Numbered from the stretch's first letter, positions 30,763 to 39,882 are shown. The stretch is DNA of 64,000 nucleotides from Cyanobium sp. CZS48M (GCA_030373145.1 JAUCZK010000020.1:1-64000), one strand, 5' to 3'. The notes: generated by a model from the sequence alone, not told the origin. Translations and numbers: made by a program.

Positions 30763-32238
30763 GGCAGCACCGTGACCTCGCCGGCCGTGCCGTCGACCCG
30801 CACCCGCTGGCTGTCGTTGAGGCGCCGGGTGGCCTCGCGGGTTCCCACCACCCCAGGGATTCCGTACTCCCGCGCCACGATCGCCGAGTGGGACAGCAGA
30901 CCGCCCCTGTCGGTCACGATCCCGCCGAGCAGGGGCAGCAGAATGTTGAAGGCCTCGGTGGTGGATTGGGTCACGAGCACGTCGCCCTTCTGGATCCGAT
31001 CGAATTCCGAGGGGTGAGACACCCGCCGGACCGGGCCCTCGTAGACGCCGGGACTGGCGGCCAGGCCCCGCAGCGCCAGGCCGCTGGCCTGCATCATCCG
31101 TGCGGCGGCCGGCGGCAGGGTGGAGAGATCCGGCGGGGGCGGGGGCGTGGGTCCCAGGCTGGGGGGAGCGTCGTGCGCATCGTGGGCCCCGCGGTAGGCG
31201 GCGCGCTCCGCCAGGTCATCGGCCGACGGAACGCCCTCAGCCGATGGCGTGGGCGCTCCCAGCAGGGCGAGCATCTCCGAGAAGCCGGCATCGACGATGT
31301 GGAGCGGATCGTGCAGCAGCCCCCTCTGTGCCAGGCGGCGTCCGGCCGCCAGGGCGGCCCGGCGCATCAGTCCCGACGCCCAGATGTCGCTGAACACGCC
31401 CCGTTCATCCCGGATCGGATACAGGAGCCGGGCTTCGGCCAGCAGCTCATCGAAGGCGGCTTGGTGGGCTTTGGGGACCCGGGCGCGCACCTCGGCCGTG
31501 CGATCGGTGGGGGCGGACGGGGAGGCGGCGTAGGTCAGGGCAGCGCGGATGGCCCGCAGCAGCACGTCGGGCAACTCCAGGGCAGAGGGGTTGGTGATGT
31601 CGAAGCCATCGAGCAGGCGATAGCCCACCAGATCGAGATAGGCCGCCATCGCAAGGCCCGTGCGTCCATCGCGCGTCCGCAGGGCCTCCATGTCGGCGGC
31701 GGGATCGTACGTGGTCTCGAGGGTTTCGCGGGCCGGGGGATCCTGTTGCAGGGCGGCGATCAGCTCGGCCAGCTCATGGGACGCCCCGGCCGACACCGGC
31801 GAGGTGCCGCGCATCAGACCCAGCAGTTCAGCCGCGGGCAGTTCGGTCCAGGCTCCGGCATGGGCCAGGAAGTCGCCGATGGGAACGATGGCAGCGCTGC
31901 AGGTACCCAGCCAGGTCGTCGTCGCTGAGGGCGTCCGGGTCCACCGCCTGGATCTGCCGGTGGGCGGCGATCGCTGCTGACTTCACGGCGTCGTTCCATT
32001 CCTGCAGCTGCTGACGCCAGAACTTCTGAGCGAACACCTCCTCAGCGCGGCGGAAGCGTTCGGGCAGCTCGGCTTCGGCCAGGGGTGTCACCCGCCGGTA
32101 GGCGAAGCCATGCACGCAGGCCATCTCCAGGGCCTCGAACAGCAGGCCGTAGGCACGGGCGAAGTCGGCGGTGCCGCGGCGGAAGGCGGCCGGTTGGATC
32201 TCCCTCCAGTAACGGCTCGCCGGTCGGGGGAAGTGCAC
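30759..32238 (-). pseudogene. PEP-utilising enzyme, linker and phospho-histidine domain, frameshifted
   Basis: Two frames form one protein of ~490 residues. The first (32238-31828, FPRPASRYWREIQPAAFRRG, EMACVHGFAYRRV) resembles the central domain of rifampicin phosphotransferase/PEP-synthase-like proteins. Near 31900 the frame breaks; the continuation AAIVPIGDFLAHAGAWTELP reads into the second frame (31814-30759). The latter ends in the swivel domain with the phospho-accepting His in GGLLSHSAIVAREYGIPGVVG. There is no ATP domain before it; a half ATP domain follows as a separate overlapping gene. The break may be real decay or an assembly error. Confidence 0.75.
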
Positions 32239-32421
32239 GGGGTCGAGCTCCTAGAACCCATCTCCCGGTGCCTCGAAGACAAGCTCACTGGAGGGTGCTG
32301 GAGACATCGGTGAACCCGGTGGATCGAGCGAACGCTTCAGTCTCACTCAGTCGCGAGCCCTTCATGCCCGTGGCGCCACCAGGAGCCACGGTGGCTGCTC
32401 GCTGGCCGCAGAATCAAGGCC

Positions 32422-33081
32422 ATGGAACTCCACGCCGATCTCGCCCAGCGGGTGGTGCTCGACACCACGGCCCTCCCCTGGAGCCCCTCGCCGATGGCCG
32501 GTGTGGAGCGGCGGATGCTGGATCGCCTCGGCGGTGAAGTGGCCCGCGCCACCTCGATCGTGCGTTATGCAGCCGGCAGCCGATTCGAGCGACACAGCCA
32601 TGGGGGCGGCGAGGAGATCCTGGTGCTGGAGGGCACGTTCTCCGACGAGCAGGGCAACTACCCAACCGGCACCTACCTGCGAAACCCGGCCGGCTCCGCC
32701 CATGCCCCCTTCAGTGAGCAGGGCTGCACCCTGCTGGTGAAGCTGCATCAGATGCAGCCGCTCGATCAGCAGACCGTGGTGGTCGACACCCTCAGCAGCG
32801 ACTGGTTGCCTGGCCTGGTGGCTGGCTTGCAGGTGCTGCCGCTGCACGCCTTCGGCTCCGAGCATGTGGCCCTGGTGCGCTGGTCGCCGGGCACACGCTT
32901 TCAGGCCCATGGGCATCCTGGCGGCGAAGAAATCTTTGTGCTGGATGGAGTCTTTCAGGACGAGCAGGGCAACTATCCCGCCGGCAGCTGGCTGCGCAAT
33001 CCCCACGCCAGCTCGCACCGTCCCTGGAGTGAGGCGGGTTGCACCATCTGGGTCAAGACCGGGCATCTGCTCACCCATTGA
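32422..33081 (+). CDS. double-cupin protein (ChrR-like)
   Basis: A 219-residue protein made of two similar cupin domains (residues ~15-110 and ~125-215). Each has a metal-binding core: RHSHGGGEEILVLEGTF and AHGHPGGEEIFVLDGVF, both followed by DEQGNYPxGxxLRNP and a terminal His (SAHAPF, SSHRPW). This HxHxGGEE pattern is that of ChrR-type anti-sigma cupin domains, but the N-terminal sigma-binding domain is missing. It could be a zinc or iron enzyme, or a sensor. It is divergent from the PEP-utilising pseudogene. Confidence 0.88.
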   Translation: MELHADLAQRVVLDTTALPWSPSPMAGVERRMLDRLGGEVARATSIVRYAAGSRFERHSHGGGEEILVLEGTFSDEQGNYPTGTYLRNPAGSAHAPFSEQGCTLLVKLHQMQPLDQQTVVVDTLSSDWLPGLVAGLQVLPLHAFGSEHVALVRWSPGTRFQAHGHPGGEEIFVLDGVFQDEQGNYPAGSWLRNPHASSHRPWSEAGCTIWVKTGHLLTH

Positions 33082-33375
33082 GCAGGGTGGATGGGCCATA
33101 CGGATTTCCCCACCCAGAACCGGGTCAATGCTGACCCATGCCTGATCCGAGCAGGCGGTAATCCGTCACTGGCAGATTCGGCGTATCGCTTTTCGGTTCC
33201 ATGAGATTACTTCGACTAGAATTACGGTCAGGAAGGGAAGACTGATCAAGATTGATTCGATGCGTTTGATGAAAAATCCACAAAAATCTGCAGTCGAACG
33301 CCATGGATCGTGACGCCATGGATGCTCCCCTCAGTTCCCTTCGCCACAGCCCACACATTTGCCAGGGTGAATGCC

Positions 33376-33648
33376 ATGACAGCTCCATCAGAACTTGCCA
33401 AGGTCAAGACTTACGCAGAGTCAGAGGGAGGCATGTGGGAGTCCGAAGGCTCCAAGCTGCTTGATCCCGCTGTCGTTGAACCGAAGATGTACCGTGCCAG
33501 CCCAGAAAGCGGGTGGGGCTTTCATCGTCGTGCAGAGCTTCTGAACGGGAGGCTCGCCATGGTTGGTTTCGTGATCGGGGTGTTGGTCGAGGCCTTCTCT
33601 GGCCAGGGGATTCTCCACCAGATCGGCCTCGGTGCCCTGCTGAATTAG
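33376..33648 (+). CDS. high-light-inducible protein (HLIP)
   Basis: A 90-residue single-helix member of the LHC superfamily that binds chlorophyll and carotenoid and protects photosystem II assembly intermediates under light stress. The helix carries the chlorophyll-binding motif AELLNGRLAMVGFVIGVLVEAFSG (ExxNxRxAMxGF). The N-terminal ~45 soluble residues end with GWGFHRRAE. I took ATG 33376 (MTAPSELAKV) as start; an upstream in-frame codon at 33310 is less likely. The ~300 bp upstream from the cupin gene should hold its promoter, but I see no convincing consensus. Confidence 0.93.
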   Translation: MTAPSELAKVKTYAESEGGMWESEGSKLLDPAVVEPKMYRASPESGWGFHRRAELLNGRLAMVGFVIGVLVEAFSGQGILHQIGLGALLN

Positions 33649-33888
33649 ATCGGCAACTTCCTGGGAGTTTCTGCTCATAGCGAAGGCCAGATCTAGCTGG
33701 CGGGTGTAGCGTGAAGCTGCACCTATTTCTGCAGATACTTTGACCGTTGCCGCGCAGAAACCCAGACCAGCACAGTCATTCCCTCTCTGTGGCTCCATTG
33801 CTTTCCCTCTGGCATCACGGAAGGACAGCACCGTGATCTTTCTGGGGTCAAAGTGTGTACGCTGGCTTCAGCCAACGATTCACCACCA

Positions 33889-34528
33889 TGGCTCTCCGGA
33901 TGCGCTGGCACCTGCTGACCGTGCTCATGGGCATGCTCTCCATGCTCCTGCACAATGCAGAGCCAAGATCCAGTTCTCGGATTGGCAGGGTGCCGTGGAG
34001 GCTTGAAGCCAGGCGATTGAGAGGAATCCGAAGCTGACCACCGCCTGGATCGACCGTTGCCAGGCCCAGCTCGAACTGACCCGGTTGAGCGGGGCGCTGG
34101 CCGATTGCAAGCAAGCCATCCGGCTGGAGCCTGACAATTCAGAAGCCTATTTTCGCCTTGCCGACGTGAAGGCCGCCGTCACCCCCGTGAACTATCCCAG
34201 CGTGCTGGAGGACTACGGCAAAGCCATCGCGCTTGATCCCAAGAATTCAACGGCCTACAACAACCGTGGGGTGACACGGAACTCCCTGAAGGATTATCCA
34301 GGAGCACTGGCTGATTACGACAAAGCAATTGAGCTGAACCCCAACGATGCTCTGTACTATTTCAACCGCGGCGAGACACTCTTTCTTAAGGGGCAGCGGG
34401 AGCTGGGATGCTCCAGCTTTCGCCAGGGCCATGACCTGAAACCTGACTTCAGCTTGACTACGCCGGATTTCGACGCCGCCTACCTCCAGTCCTGCAACCA
34501 GATCAAGGAGCCGGGCCATGGCTCCTAA
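33889..34528 (+). pseudogene. TPR-repeat secreted protein, broken
   Basis: A signal-peptide-like start (MALRMRWHLLTVLMGMLSML at 33889) lies in one frame. The mature TPR protein is in another, entering at AKIQFSDWQGAVEA and meeting an in-frame TGA at 34004-34006. It then continues SQAIERNPKLTTAWIDRCQA and is open from 34085 to 34528. Three to four tetratricopeptide repeats are visible, such as SVLEDYGKAIALDPKNSTAYNNRG and ALADYDKAIELNPNDALYYFNRG. One frameshift plus one nonsense codon make this a decayed gene; the last 147 codons remain open. Confidence 0.75.
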
Positions 34529-34561
34529 GCTCAGGCAGATGTGAAGGCCTGATCGGGGGTC

Positions 34562-34921
34562 GTGATGATGGCTCGATACGTCCTATCCAGCGTTGGTGCT
34601 GCCGCTCTTGGTGCTGCCGCCCTTGGCGTGACCATGGTTGATACGGTCGTGATGGCAGCCCCATGCCTGTCTCGGGCGAAGGGAACCACGGCCGGATCCT
34701 TTGGGTTCGACTGGCTCCAGCCCAGCTCAGCCGCCTGCACGCGACTTCAGCCAGAAAGCATCAGTCAGTTTCGCACCTGTACCCATCAGACAAGCGGCAC
34801 TTTTGGCCTCAAGGATCCGGCATTTGCCTGCAGGAGATCCGAGCATAGTGAAGTTCTGATCTACGTCGACAAAGCCACCTGTGAGCGTAATCTTGAGGTG
34901 ATGAAGTCGAATGGTCCTTGA
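34562..34921 (+). CDS. small secreted protein, cysteine-containing
   Basis: A 119-residue protein starting at tandem ATGs (34562/34565). An Ala-rich signal peptide (SSVGAAALGAAALGVTMVDTVVMAAP) is followed by a ~85-residue mature part with five cysteines (APC, AAC, RTC, FAC, ATC) that could be disulfide-bonded in the periplasm. A near-repeat GAAALGAAALG is encoded by repeated GGTGCTGCCGC-like units. No family was recognised. It follows the TPR pseudogene by 33 bp. Confidence 0.6.
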   Translation: MMMARYVLSSVGAAALGAAALGVTMVDTVVMAAPCLSRAKGTTAGSFGFDWLQPSSAACTRLQPESISQFRTCTHQTSGTFGLKDPAFACRRSEHSEVLIYVDKATCERNLEVMKSNGP

Positions 34922-34936
34922 TGATCCAGCGCGCAC

Positions 34937-35938
34937 TCAGAGCCGCTTCAGCAAGGCCCCGATTGAGATGTAGTGAAAGGCATAGCGCTCTGATGTCGTC
35001 ATCAGGCACTGCTCGATGCGTTCGTAGATCCACTCGAGGATTTCCGCCTGAGGCAGATCCTCGGGAAGGGCAGCCGCCAGGATGGCCTCGGTGAAGGCCC
35101 GCATGAAGCCGGTGTACAGCCTTGCCCAAGCGTTCACGTCGCCGTCGAGTTCCAAGTGCTGGTTGAAAGGAACCACAACCTCCTGGGCCTTAGCTTGAAG
35201 CACCTCGAAGCAATCCTCATGCTCAGCACCCGGCTGCACAGGCGCTAACAGCTCCTCCAGGCTGCGAAAGTAGATTGGGAAAGAGGAGCTGCTCGCAGAC
35301 CACCTGGGGAAGTCAGTCGTCCCTGTTCCACGGCGTCGAGCAGGGCATCACTGAGCACGTCATAGATCCCATGACTGGTGGAGAGTTCCCCGCGGCGACC
35401 AAAGACCTGCACAAGCAACTGCCCACCGCTCGCCAATTCGCTTGCACGTGCTGCGTAGAAGGCCTTGAGGTCTGAGGCCGCCTGGGTGCGGAAGGGAATC
35501 AGGTCCTGATCCGTCACGTCCACACCGCGCCGCGGGGCATGGTGTCCCGGTGCCATCGGCAGGATGAAATCAGGACGATCGGCCTTCGGCTTCTCGTTCA
35601 GAAAACCGATGGCATTGAACGTGATGGCGAGCTGGAGCGAGCCGGCCGGTACGGCCTTTGGCCGTACCGGCAACGGCACAGGCATAGATCTCGTTGGCCG
35701 CGAAGTCAAGTCGACCCTGGGGGAATAGATTAAGAAACAGCCTGTTGAAATTATTGCTGGGGAGGTCATCGAATCCCACCTGAATGGGTAGAGAAGACAC
35801 CCTCCGCAGAGCCCTGATCAAACGCTTAACGGCATACACGGCATTGGCGCCTTCAGAGCTGCCGATATCCAGGAACCGGTAACAACCCTGCCCTGGGATG
35901 GAGCCGGTCACCGCTCGATGGAAGCCTCCAGGTCCCAC
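34937..35938 (-). pseudogene. SABATH-type carboxyl methyltransferase, two frameshifts
   Basis: Three consecutive frames reconstruct one SAM-dependent methyltransferase. Frame 1 (35938-~35660): YRFLDIGSSEGANAVYAVKRLI, then DDLPSNNFNRLFLNL and IYACAVAGT. Frame 2 (~35680-35260): AGSLQLAITFNAIGFLNEKP and SDLKAFYAARASELASGGQLLVQVFGR. Frame 3 (~35280-34937): SSFPIYFRSLEELLAPVQPG and LYTGFMRAFTEAIL. The GxSxGxN motif, the DLPxNxFN motif and overall order match the plant-type SABATH family (salicylate/jasmonate methyltransferases), which also has bacterial members. Two frameshifts make it inactive as it stands. Confidence 0.72.
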
Positions 35939-36122
35939 TGATGTCGACGCAATTCACGACGACGCCAAAGTGCCGCCAGCCGTCCGGCGAGAGCGCCACG
36001 ATGGCCGGTCGATCAGGGATCATGTGGTCTGACCGCTGAGGTCCCCAAGCAGCTTCCGGTTGCCGTTTACGAGCCGGGCGCGTTGATGGGGAGTTTCTTT
36101 CATTCACTGCTTTCGTCAGCCC

Positions 36123-36344
36123 ATGAACGTTCTGTTGTTCCTGCTCGTGGGCGTGATCGCCGGATGGATGGCGGGTGGGCTGGTCATGCACCTGGTGGCT
36201 GGGATCCTCGGTGCCCTGATCGGTGGCCTGGCGCTGGCGGGCTTGGGTCCCTCCCTGGGCGGTGCGCTCCTTGACAGCGTCATCAAGGCGGCGATCGGCG
36301 CTGGGCTGGCGGTGCTGTTGTTGCGGCTGATCAAGCGGCCCTGA
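36123..36344 (+). CDS. GlsB/YeaQ/YmgE-family membrane protein
   Basis: A 73-residue protein with three hydrophobic helices and the glycine-rich pattern of this family: LLFLLVGVIAGWMAGGLVM, GILGALIGGLALAG and AAIGAGLAVLLLRLIKR. Members are stress-induced inner-membrane proteins whose exact role is unknown (the old label 'transglycosylase-associated' is not functional evidence). A 33-codon open frame starts two bases after its stop. Confidence 0.9.
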   Translation: MNVLLFLLVGVIAGWMAGGLVMHLVAGILGALIGGLALAGLGPSLGGALLDSVIKAAIGAGLAVLLLRLIKRP

Positions 36345-36346
36345 GC

Positions 36347-36448
36347 GTGTTCTGGCGTTGGGGTGAATCCGAGACCCTGGCTTATCGGGTGGTCTGGCAG
36401 GCCGTGGAGCAGCACGTCGAGCATCCGGACGAGAGCCTCAGCGGTTGA
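36347..36448 (+). CDS. possible 33-residue protein
   Basis: A short frame starting at GTG 36347, two bases after the GlsB-like stop. The product (VFWRWGESETLAYRVVWQAV, then EQHVEHPDESLSG) looks like real protein rather than a random frame: aromatic and charged residues alternate along a possible helix. It overlaps the 3' end of the opposite-strand TspO gene by 11 bp. No family was recognised; support is weak. Confidence 0.3.
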   Translation: MFWRWGESETLAYRVVWQAVEQHVEHPDESLSG

Positions 36449-36899
36449 GGCCTTCCATCCGCCAGGTCACGAAGCTGCCCACCGGGCTCCAGAGCAGGAA
36501 GGGGATCAGCAGCAACGCCGCCGGCCGCGACAGCGGCAGCACCACCACCGCCAGTGCCACTCCCCAGGCCCAGCCGGCCAGGCCGATCACGGTGCCGTTG
36601 CGCAGGGTCCGGCTGCGGCAGATCAACCAGGTGTAGCTCTGCACCAGCAGCACCAGCCCCAGGTAGCCAGCCATCAGCGCCAGGCTGGTGCTGGCCTGCC
36701 ACACCAGCAGAGCCGAAGCATAGAAACAGAGGTAGATCGCCAGCCAGATCGCCGGGATCCAGCGCTCGAAGGTCAGCCAGCGGGGGCGGCGCAGCTGCAG
36801 AAACCAGCGGAAGTCGTCGCGGGAGGGGTTGAGCAGGGCTCCTACCGCCACGATCACCGCCAGGATCACCAAGGCTGCCACCATCGCCTGTCCATGCAT
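36438..36899 (-). CDS. TspO/MBR-family membrane protein
   Basis: A 153-residue protein with five predicted membrane helices. The conserved patch RRPRWLTFERWIPAIWLAIYLCFYASALLVW (seen as RPRWLTFERWIPAIW) matches TspO's PxWxxP...W segment. Helices such as MVAALVILAVIVAVGALL and WGVALAVVVLPLSRPAALLLIPFLLW follow. TspO proteins bind porphyrins and relate to tetrapyrrole and stress physiology. I used ATG 36899 (MHGQAM); the frame is open upstream to 37001 but that overlaps the divergent gene. The usual late WxxY motif is weak, so it is a divergent member. Confidence 0.7.
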   Translation of the reverse strand: MHGQAMVAALVILAVIVAVGALLNPSRDDFRWFLQLRRPRWLTFERWIPAIWLAIYLCFYASALLVWQASTSLALMAGYLGLVLLVQSYTWLICRSRTLRNGTVIGLAGWAWGVALAVVVLPLSRPAALLLIPFLLWSPVGSFVTWRMEGLNR

Positions 36900-37527
36900 G
36901 GATCTCCAGGCTGATCGGGCATGGGGCACCACGACGGCTGTTTCTCCTCTGCCGTCATCAATCCCTACCCCGCAGGTCTTGCCCATCTCCAGCGCCATCA
37001 CGCTTCAGCGCCTGCTACGAGAGCGCCGCTCCGGCCTTGATGAAGCCCTGGCCGTCTTCGATGCGTTGCCGCCAGTGGATCCGGCCATGCTCTGGGGTCG
37101 CTGGCAGGGCAGCGAGATCCGCAGCGGCCATCCGATGGAGGGCTGGCTGGAGGTCTGCGGCTGGTATGGCAAGGAGTTTCTCGATGCCGAGACCGTCCAT
37201 CCGCTGCTGATGCGCATCGGCACGGGCGACCCTTTCCCGATCCGGACGTTGCCGGGGGCGCTGGAGCTGGCCCGCTGCGTCTCCCCCCAGGCCTTCACCC
37301 TGCCGGGGCCGCTGTTGCGCCGGTCGCTGCTGCTGCTGCGCACCCGGCGTTCCCAGGCCCGCCTGCGGCGCATGGAGGTGCGCGGTGTGGTCAGCGCCAC
37401 GATGCTCTACGACCATCTGCCTGCGCATGACGCCTTCCGCCGCGTCGACGACGACACCGTGCTCGGGCTGATGCAGGCCAAGGGGGACCCCCGGCCCTAC
37501 CTGTTCCTGCTGGAGCGTCGTCTTTGA
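36898..37527 (+). CDS. GXWXG/DUF4334-domain protein
   Basis: About 209 residues. The domain reads ALAVFDALPPVDPAMLWGRWQGSEIRSGHP (GxWxG motif near residue 65), then LEVCGWYGKEFLDAETVHPLL. A C-terminal DUF4334 part follows, with RRMEVRGVVSATMLYDHLPAHDAFRRVDDDTVLGLM. These proteins bind hydrophobic small molecules in some reports; the ligand is unknown here. The start is uncertain: ATG 36898 overlaps the divergent TspO start, and TTG 36979 is an alternative that would remove the overlap. Confidence 0.8.
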   Translation: MDLQADRAWGTTTAVSPLPSSIPTPQVLPISSAITLQRLLRERRSGLDEALAVFDALPPVDPAMLWGRWQGSEIRSGHPMEGWLEVCGWYGKEFLDAETVHPLLMRIGTGDPFPIRTLPGALELARCVSPQAFTLPGPLLRRSLLLLRTRRSQARLRRMEVRGVVSATMLYDHLPAHDAFRRVDDDTVLGLMQAKGDPRPYLFLLERRL

Positions 37528-37564
37528 GGCCTGGGTTACGTTGACGCCAAGACGCTGAGGTCAT

Positions 37565-38566
37565 ATGCAGATCACCGTGTGGCAAGCCCTGGCCAAAGGC
37601 GGCCGGCTCGAGCGCTCCCAGGCCACCCTGCTGGACCCAGGACCGGATGAGGTGCTGCTCGAAGTGCTGCATTGCGGGCTGTGCCACAGCGACCTCTCGA
37701 TGCTCGACAACTCCTGGGGGATCAGCACCTACCCGCTCGTACCTGGCCACGAGGTGGTCGGGCGGGTGGCGGCGGTGGGATCCGGCATGGACAACGGCCT
37801 GCTGGGATCGATCCAGGGCCTGGGCTGGATCGCCGGCAGCTGCCGCCACTGCGACTGGTGCCTCGGCGGCAACGCCAACCTCTGTCCCTCGCTCGAGGCA
37901 TCGGTGGTGGGTCGCCATGGGGGCTTCGCCAGCCACGTCATGGCCCATCAGGACTGGATCGTGGCCATCCCCGACGGCGTTTCAGCCGCCGATGCCGGGC
38001 CCCTGTTCTGCGGTGGGATCACCGTCTTCGCTCCGCTCTTTGATGAGGCGGTCTCGCCCACCTCGCGGGTGGCCGTGATCGGCATCGGCGGGCTGGGACA
38101 CATGGCCCTTCAGTTCGCCCGCGCCTGGGGCTGTGAGGTCACCGCGGTCACCACCTCTCTGGCCAAGGCGGACGAGGCCCGCCGCCTCGGGGCCCATCGG
38201 GTGCTGGCCCTCTCCGAGCTGGGAGACCATCCGGGTGTCTTCGACCTGATCATCAACACCAGCAACCACGATCTCGACTGGCCGGCCCTGATCGGCAGCC
38301 TCGCGCCCCTGGGCCGGCTGCATCAGCTCGGTGTGCCGCTCAGCCCTCTGCAGATCCCGGCGTTCCCGCTGATCGCCGGCCGTCGCAGCGTCACCGGCAG
38401 CCCCACCTCGTCTCCGGCCTCCCTGCGCTGCATGGTCGAGTTCTGTGCCCGCCACGGCATCGCACCACTGGTGGAGCACCTGCCGATGGCCGAGATCAAC
38501 ACGGCGATCGAGCGGCTGCGCCAGGGCGACGTGCGGTACCGCTTCGTTCTTGATGGACCGGCCTGA
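37565..38566 (+). CDS. zinc-dependent alcohol dehydrogenase (medium-chain, CAD-like)
   Basis: A 333-residue oxidoreductase. The catalytic zinc ligands are in CGLCHSDLSML (Cys) and VPGHEVVGRVAAVG (His-Glu). Four structural-zinc cysteines lie in SCRHCDWCLGGNANLC. The Rossmann motif is VIGIGGLGHMALQFARAWG. The SxKxxExR-type loop TTSLAKADEARRLGA suggests NADPH preference, as in cinnamyl alcohol dehydrogenase or AdhC-like aldehyde reductases. Likely reduces aldehydes to alcohols; the natural substrate is unknown. It starts 37 bp after the DUF4334 gene. Confidence 0.92.
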   Translation: MQITVWQALAKGGRLERSQATLLDPGPDEVLLEVLHCGLCHSDLSMLDNSWGISTYPLVPGHEVVGRVAAVGSGMDNGLLGSIQGLGWIAGSCRHCDWCLGGNANLCPSLEASVVGRHGGFASHVMAHQDWIVAIPDGVSAADAGPLFCGGITVFAPLFDEAVSPTSRVAVIGIGGLGHMALQFARAWGCEVTAVTTSLAKADEARRLGAHRVLALSELGDHPGVFDLIINTSNHDLDWPALIGSLAPLGRLHQLGVPLSPLQIPAFPLIAGRRSVTGSPTSSPASLRCMVEFCARHGIAPLVEHLPMAEINTAIERLRQGDVRYRFVLDGPA

Positions 38567-38591
38567 TGGCGGCCCGAGCTGAGCTCTGCTG

Positions 38592-39008
38592 ATGCTGGAG
38601 GTGGCCTTGGCGATGTTGGAGCGGGACGGCCGCTGGTTGGTGCAGCTCCGCGATGACATCCCCTGCATCGTCTCCCCGGGCACCTGGGGCCTCTTCGGCG
38701 GCCACCTCGACCCTGGCGAGAGCCCGGATCAGGCCCTCAGGCGGGAGCTGCAGGAGGAAATCAACTGGTGCACAGGGGAACTTCCCTTCTGGTTCCGCCA
38801 CAGCACCTCGCAACGGATTGCCCATTTCTTTCGCTCCAGCCTGCCGCTGCCTCTGGAGAAGCTTCAGTTGCTGGAGGGTCAGGACATGGTCCTGGCTGGC
38901 CTTGAGGAGCTGGCCACAGGCCAGGTCTGGAGCCCGAAGCTGCAGCAGGCCCGGCCCCTCGCCCCCTCCCTGCAGCTGGCGCTGGAGGCCCTGCGCCGCA
39001 GTCCATGA
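38592..39008 (+). CDS. NUDIX hydrolase
   Basis: A 138-residue pyrophosphohydrolase. The Nudix box [22 protein letters not shown] fits GX5EX7REUXEE at residues ~36-58 with all catalytic glutamates. [22 protein letters not shown] precedes it as usual. Substrate unknown: nucleoside diphosphate derivatives or oxidised nucleotides are possible. Its stop codon overlaps the start of the ABC ATPase by four bases (ATGA), so the two are translationally coupled. Confidence 0.9.
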   Translation: MLEVALAMLERDGRWLVQLRDDIPCIVSPGTWGLFGGHLDPGESPDQALRRELQEEINWCTGELPFWFRHSTSQRIAHFFRSSLPLPLEKLQLLEGQDMVLAGLEELATGQVWSPKLQQARPLAPSLQLALEALRRSP

Positions 39009-39847
39009 GCGCGGCTGAGCCCTACCTCGAACTGCAGGCGGTGGAGGCCTGGCTGGGGAGCCGGCGGGTGTTCGAGAGCCTCAGCCTGCGGCTGCAGCAG
39101 GGGGAGAACAGCGTGATCCTGGGGCCGAACGGGGCCGGCAAGAGCGCCCTGATCAAGCTGCTCAGCCGTGAGATCTATCCCGTGGTCAAGCCAGGCTCAC
39201 ACCTGCGTCTGTTCGGCCGGGAAACAGTCAACCTCTGGGACCTGCGCGCCCGCATCGGCCTGGTCTCCCGCGACCTGCAGGCTGGCTACGTGGGCGCGGT
39301 GCCGGCCGCTGATGTGGTGCTCTCGGGCTTCTTCGGTTCGGTGGGAATCGGCCCCAGCCAGCACCCCAACGCCGGCCAACGCCAGCGGGTGCGCGAACTG
39401 ATGCTTCGGCTGCAGCTGGAGGACCTGGCCGATCGCCCCTACCGCCAGCTCTCCGACGGCCAGCGCCAGCGTCTGCTGCTGGCGCGCGCCCTGGTGCACG
39501 ATCCCCAGGTGCTGGTGCTGGATGAACCCACCACCGGACTCGATCTGCGCGCCAAACACCAGCTGCTGCAGATTCTGCGCGAGCTGGCCCAGGCCGGCAC
39601 CACCCTGCTGCTGGTCACCCACCAGATCGAGGCGATCATCCCTGAGATCAGTCGTTGCCTGCTGCTGAGCCAGGGGGCGCTGGTGGCTGATGGCCCGACG
39701 GACGAGCTGCTGGCCGCTGGCCCCCTCAGTGAGCTGTTCGGCATGCCGCTGCAGGTGTTCAGCGCCGGTGGGTTCCGCCAGGTGCTGCCGGCCCCTGCCC
39801 GTGAGCAGGGCCTCACCCAGCCCCACGGTTCCTGGCGTTCCCCGTGA
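39005..39847 (+). CDS. ABC transporter ATP-binding protein (ModF/COG1119-like)
   Basis: A 280-residue ATPase. Walker A is [14 protein letters not shown]; the signature is the variant [15 protein letters not shown] (D replaces the first G); Walker B is [12 protein letters not shown] and the switch His is in [32 protein letters not shown] is typical of the stand-alone ATPases of the ModF/YlmA type. No permease or binding protein is adjacent, so its transporter partner, if any, is elsewhere. It is coupled to the NUDIX gene upstream. Confidence 0.88.
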   Translation: MSAAEPYLELQAVEAWLGSRRVFESLSLRLQQGENSVILGPNGAGKSALIKLLSREIYPVVKPGSHLRLFGRETVNLWDLRARIGLVSRDLQAGYVGAVPAADVVLSGFFGSVGIGPSQHPNAGQRQRVRELMLRLQLEDLADRPYRQLSDGQRQRLLLARALVHDPQVLVLDEPTTGLDLRAKHQLLQILRELAQAGTTLLLVTHQIEAIIPEISRCLLLSQGALVADGPTDELLAAGPLSELFGMPLQVFSAGGFRQVLPAPAREQGLTQPHGSWRSP

Positions 39848-39882
39848 GGCTGGGGCAAACTCACACCAGGCAGGTCACGGGG

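Noticed and set aside
39005-39847. Full ABC importer operon with the NUDIX gene.
   Set aside because: Only the ATPase is present; the following genes encode a secreted protein and small membrane proteins, not a permease.
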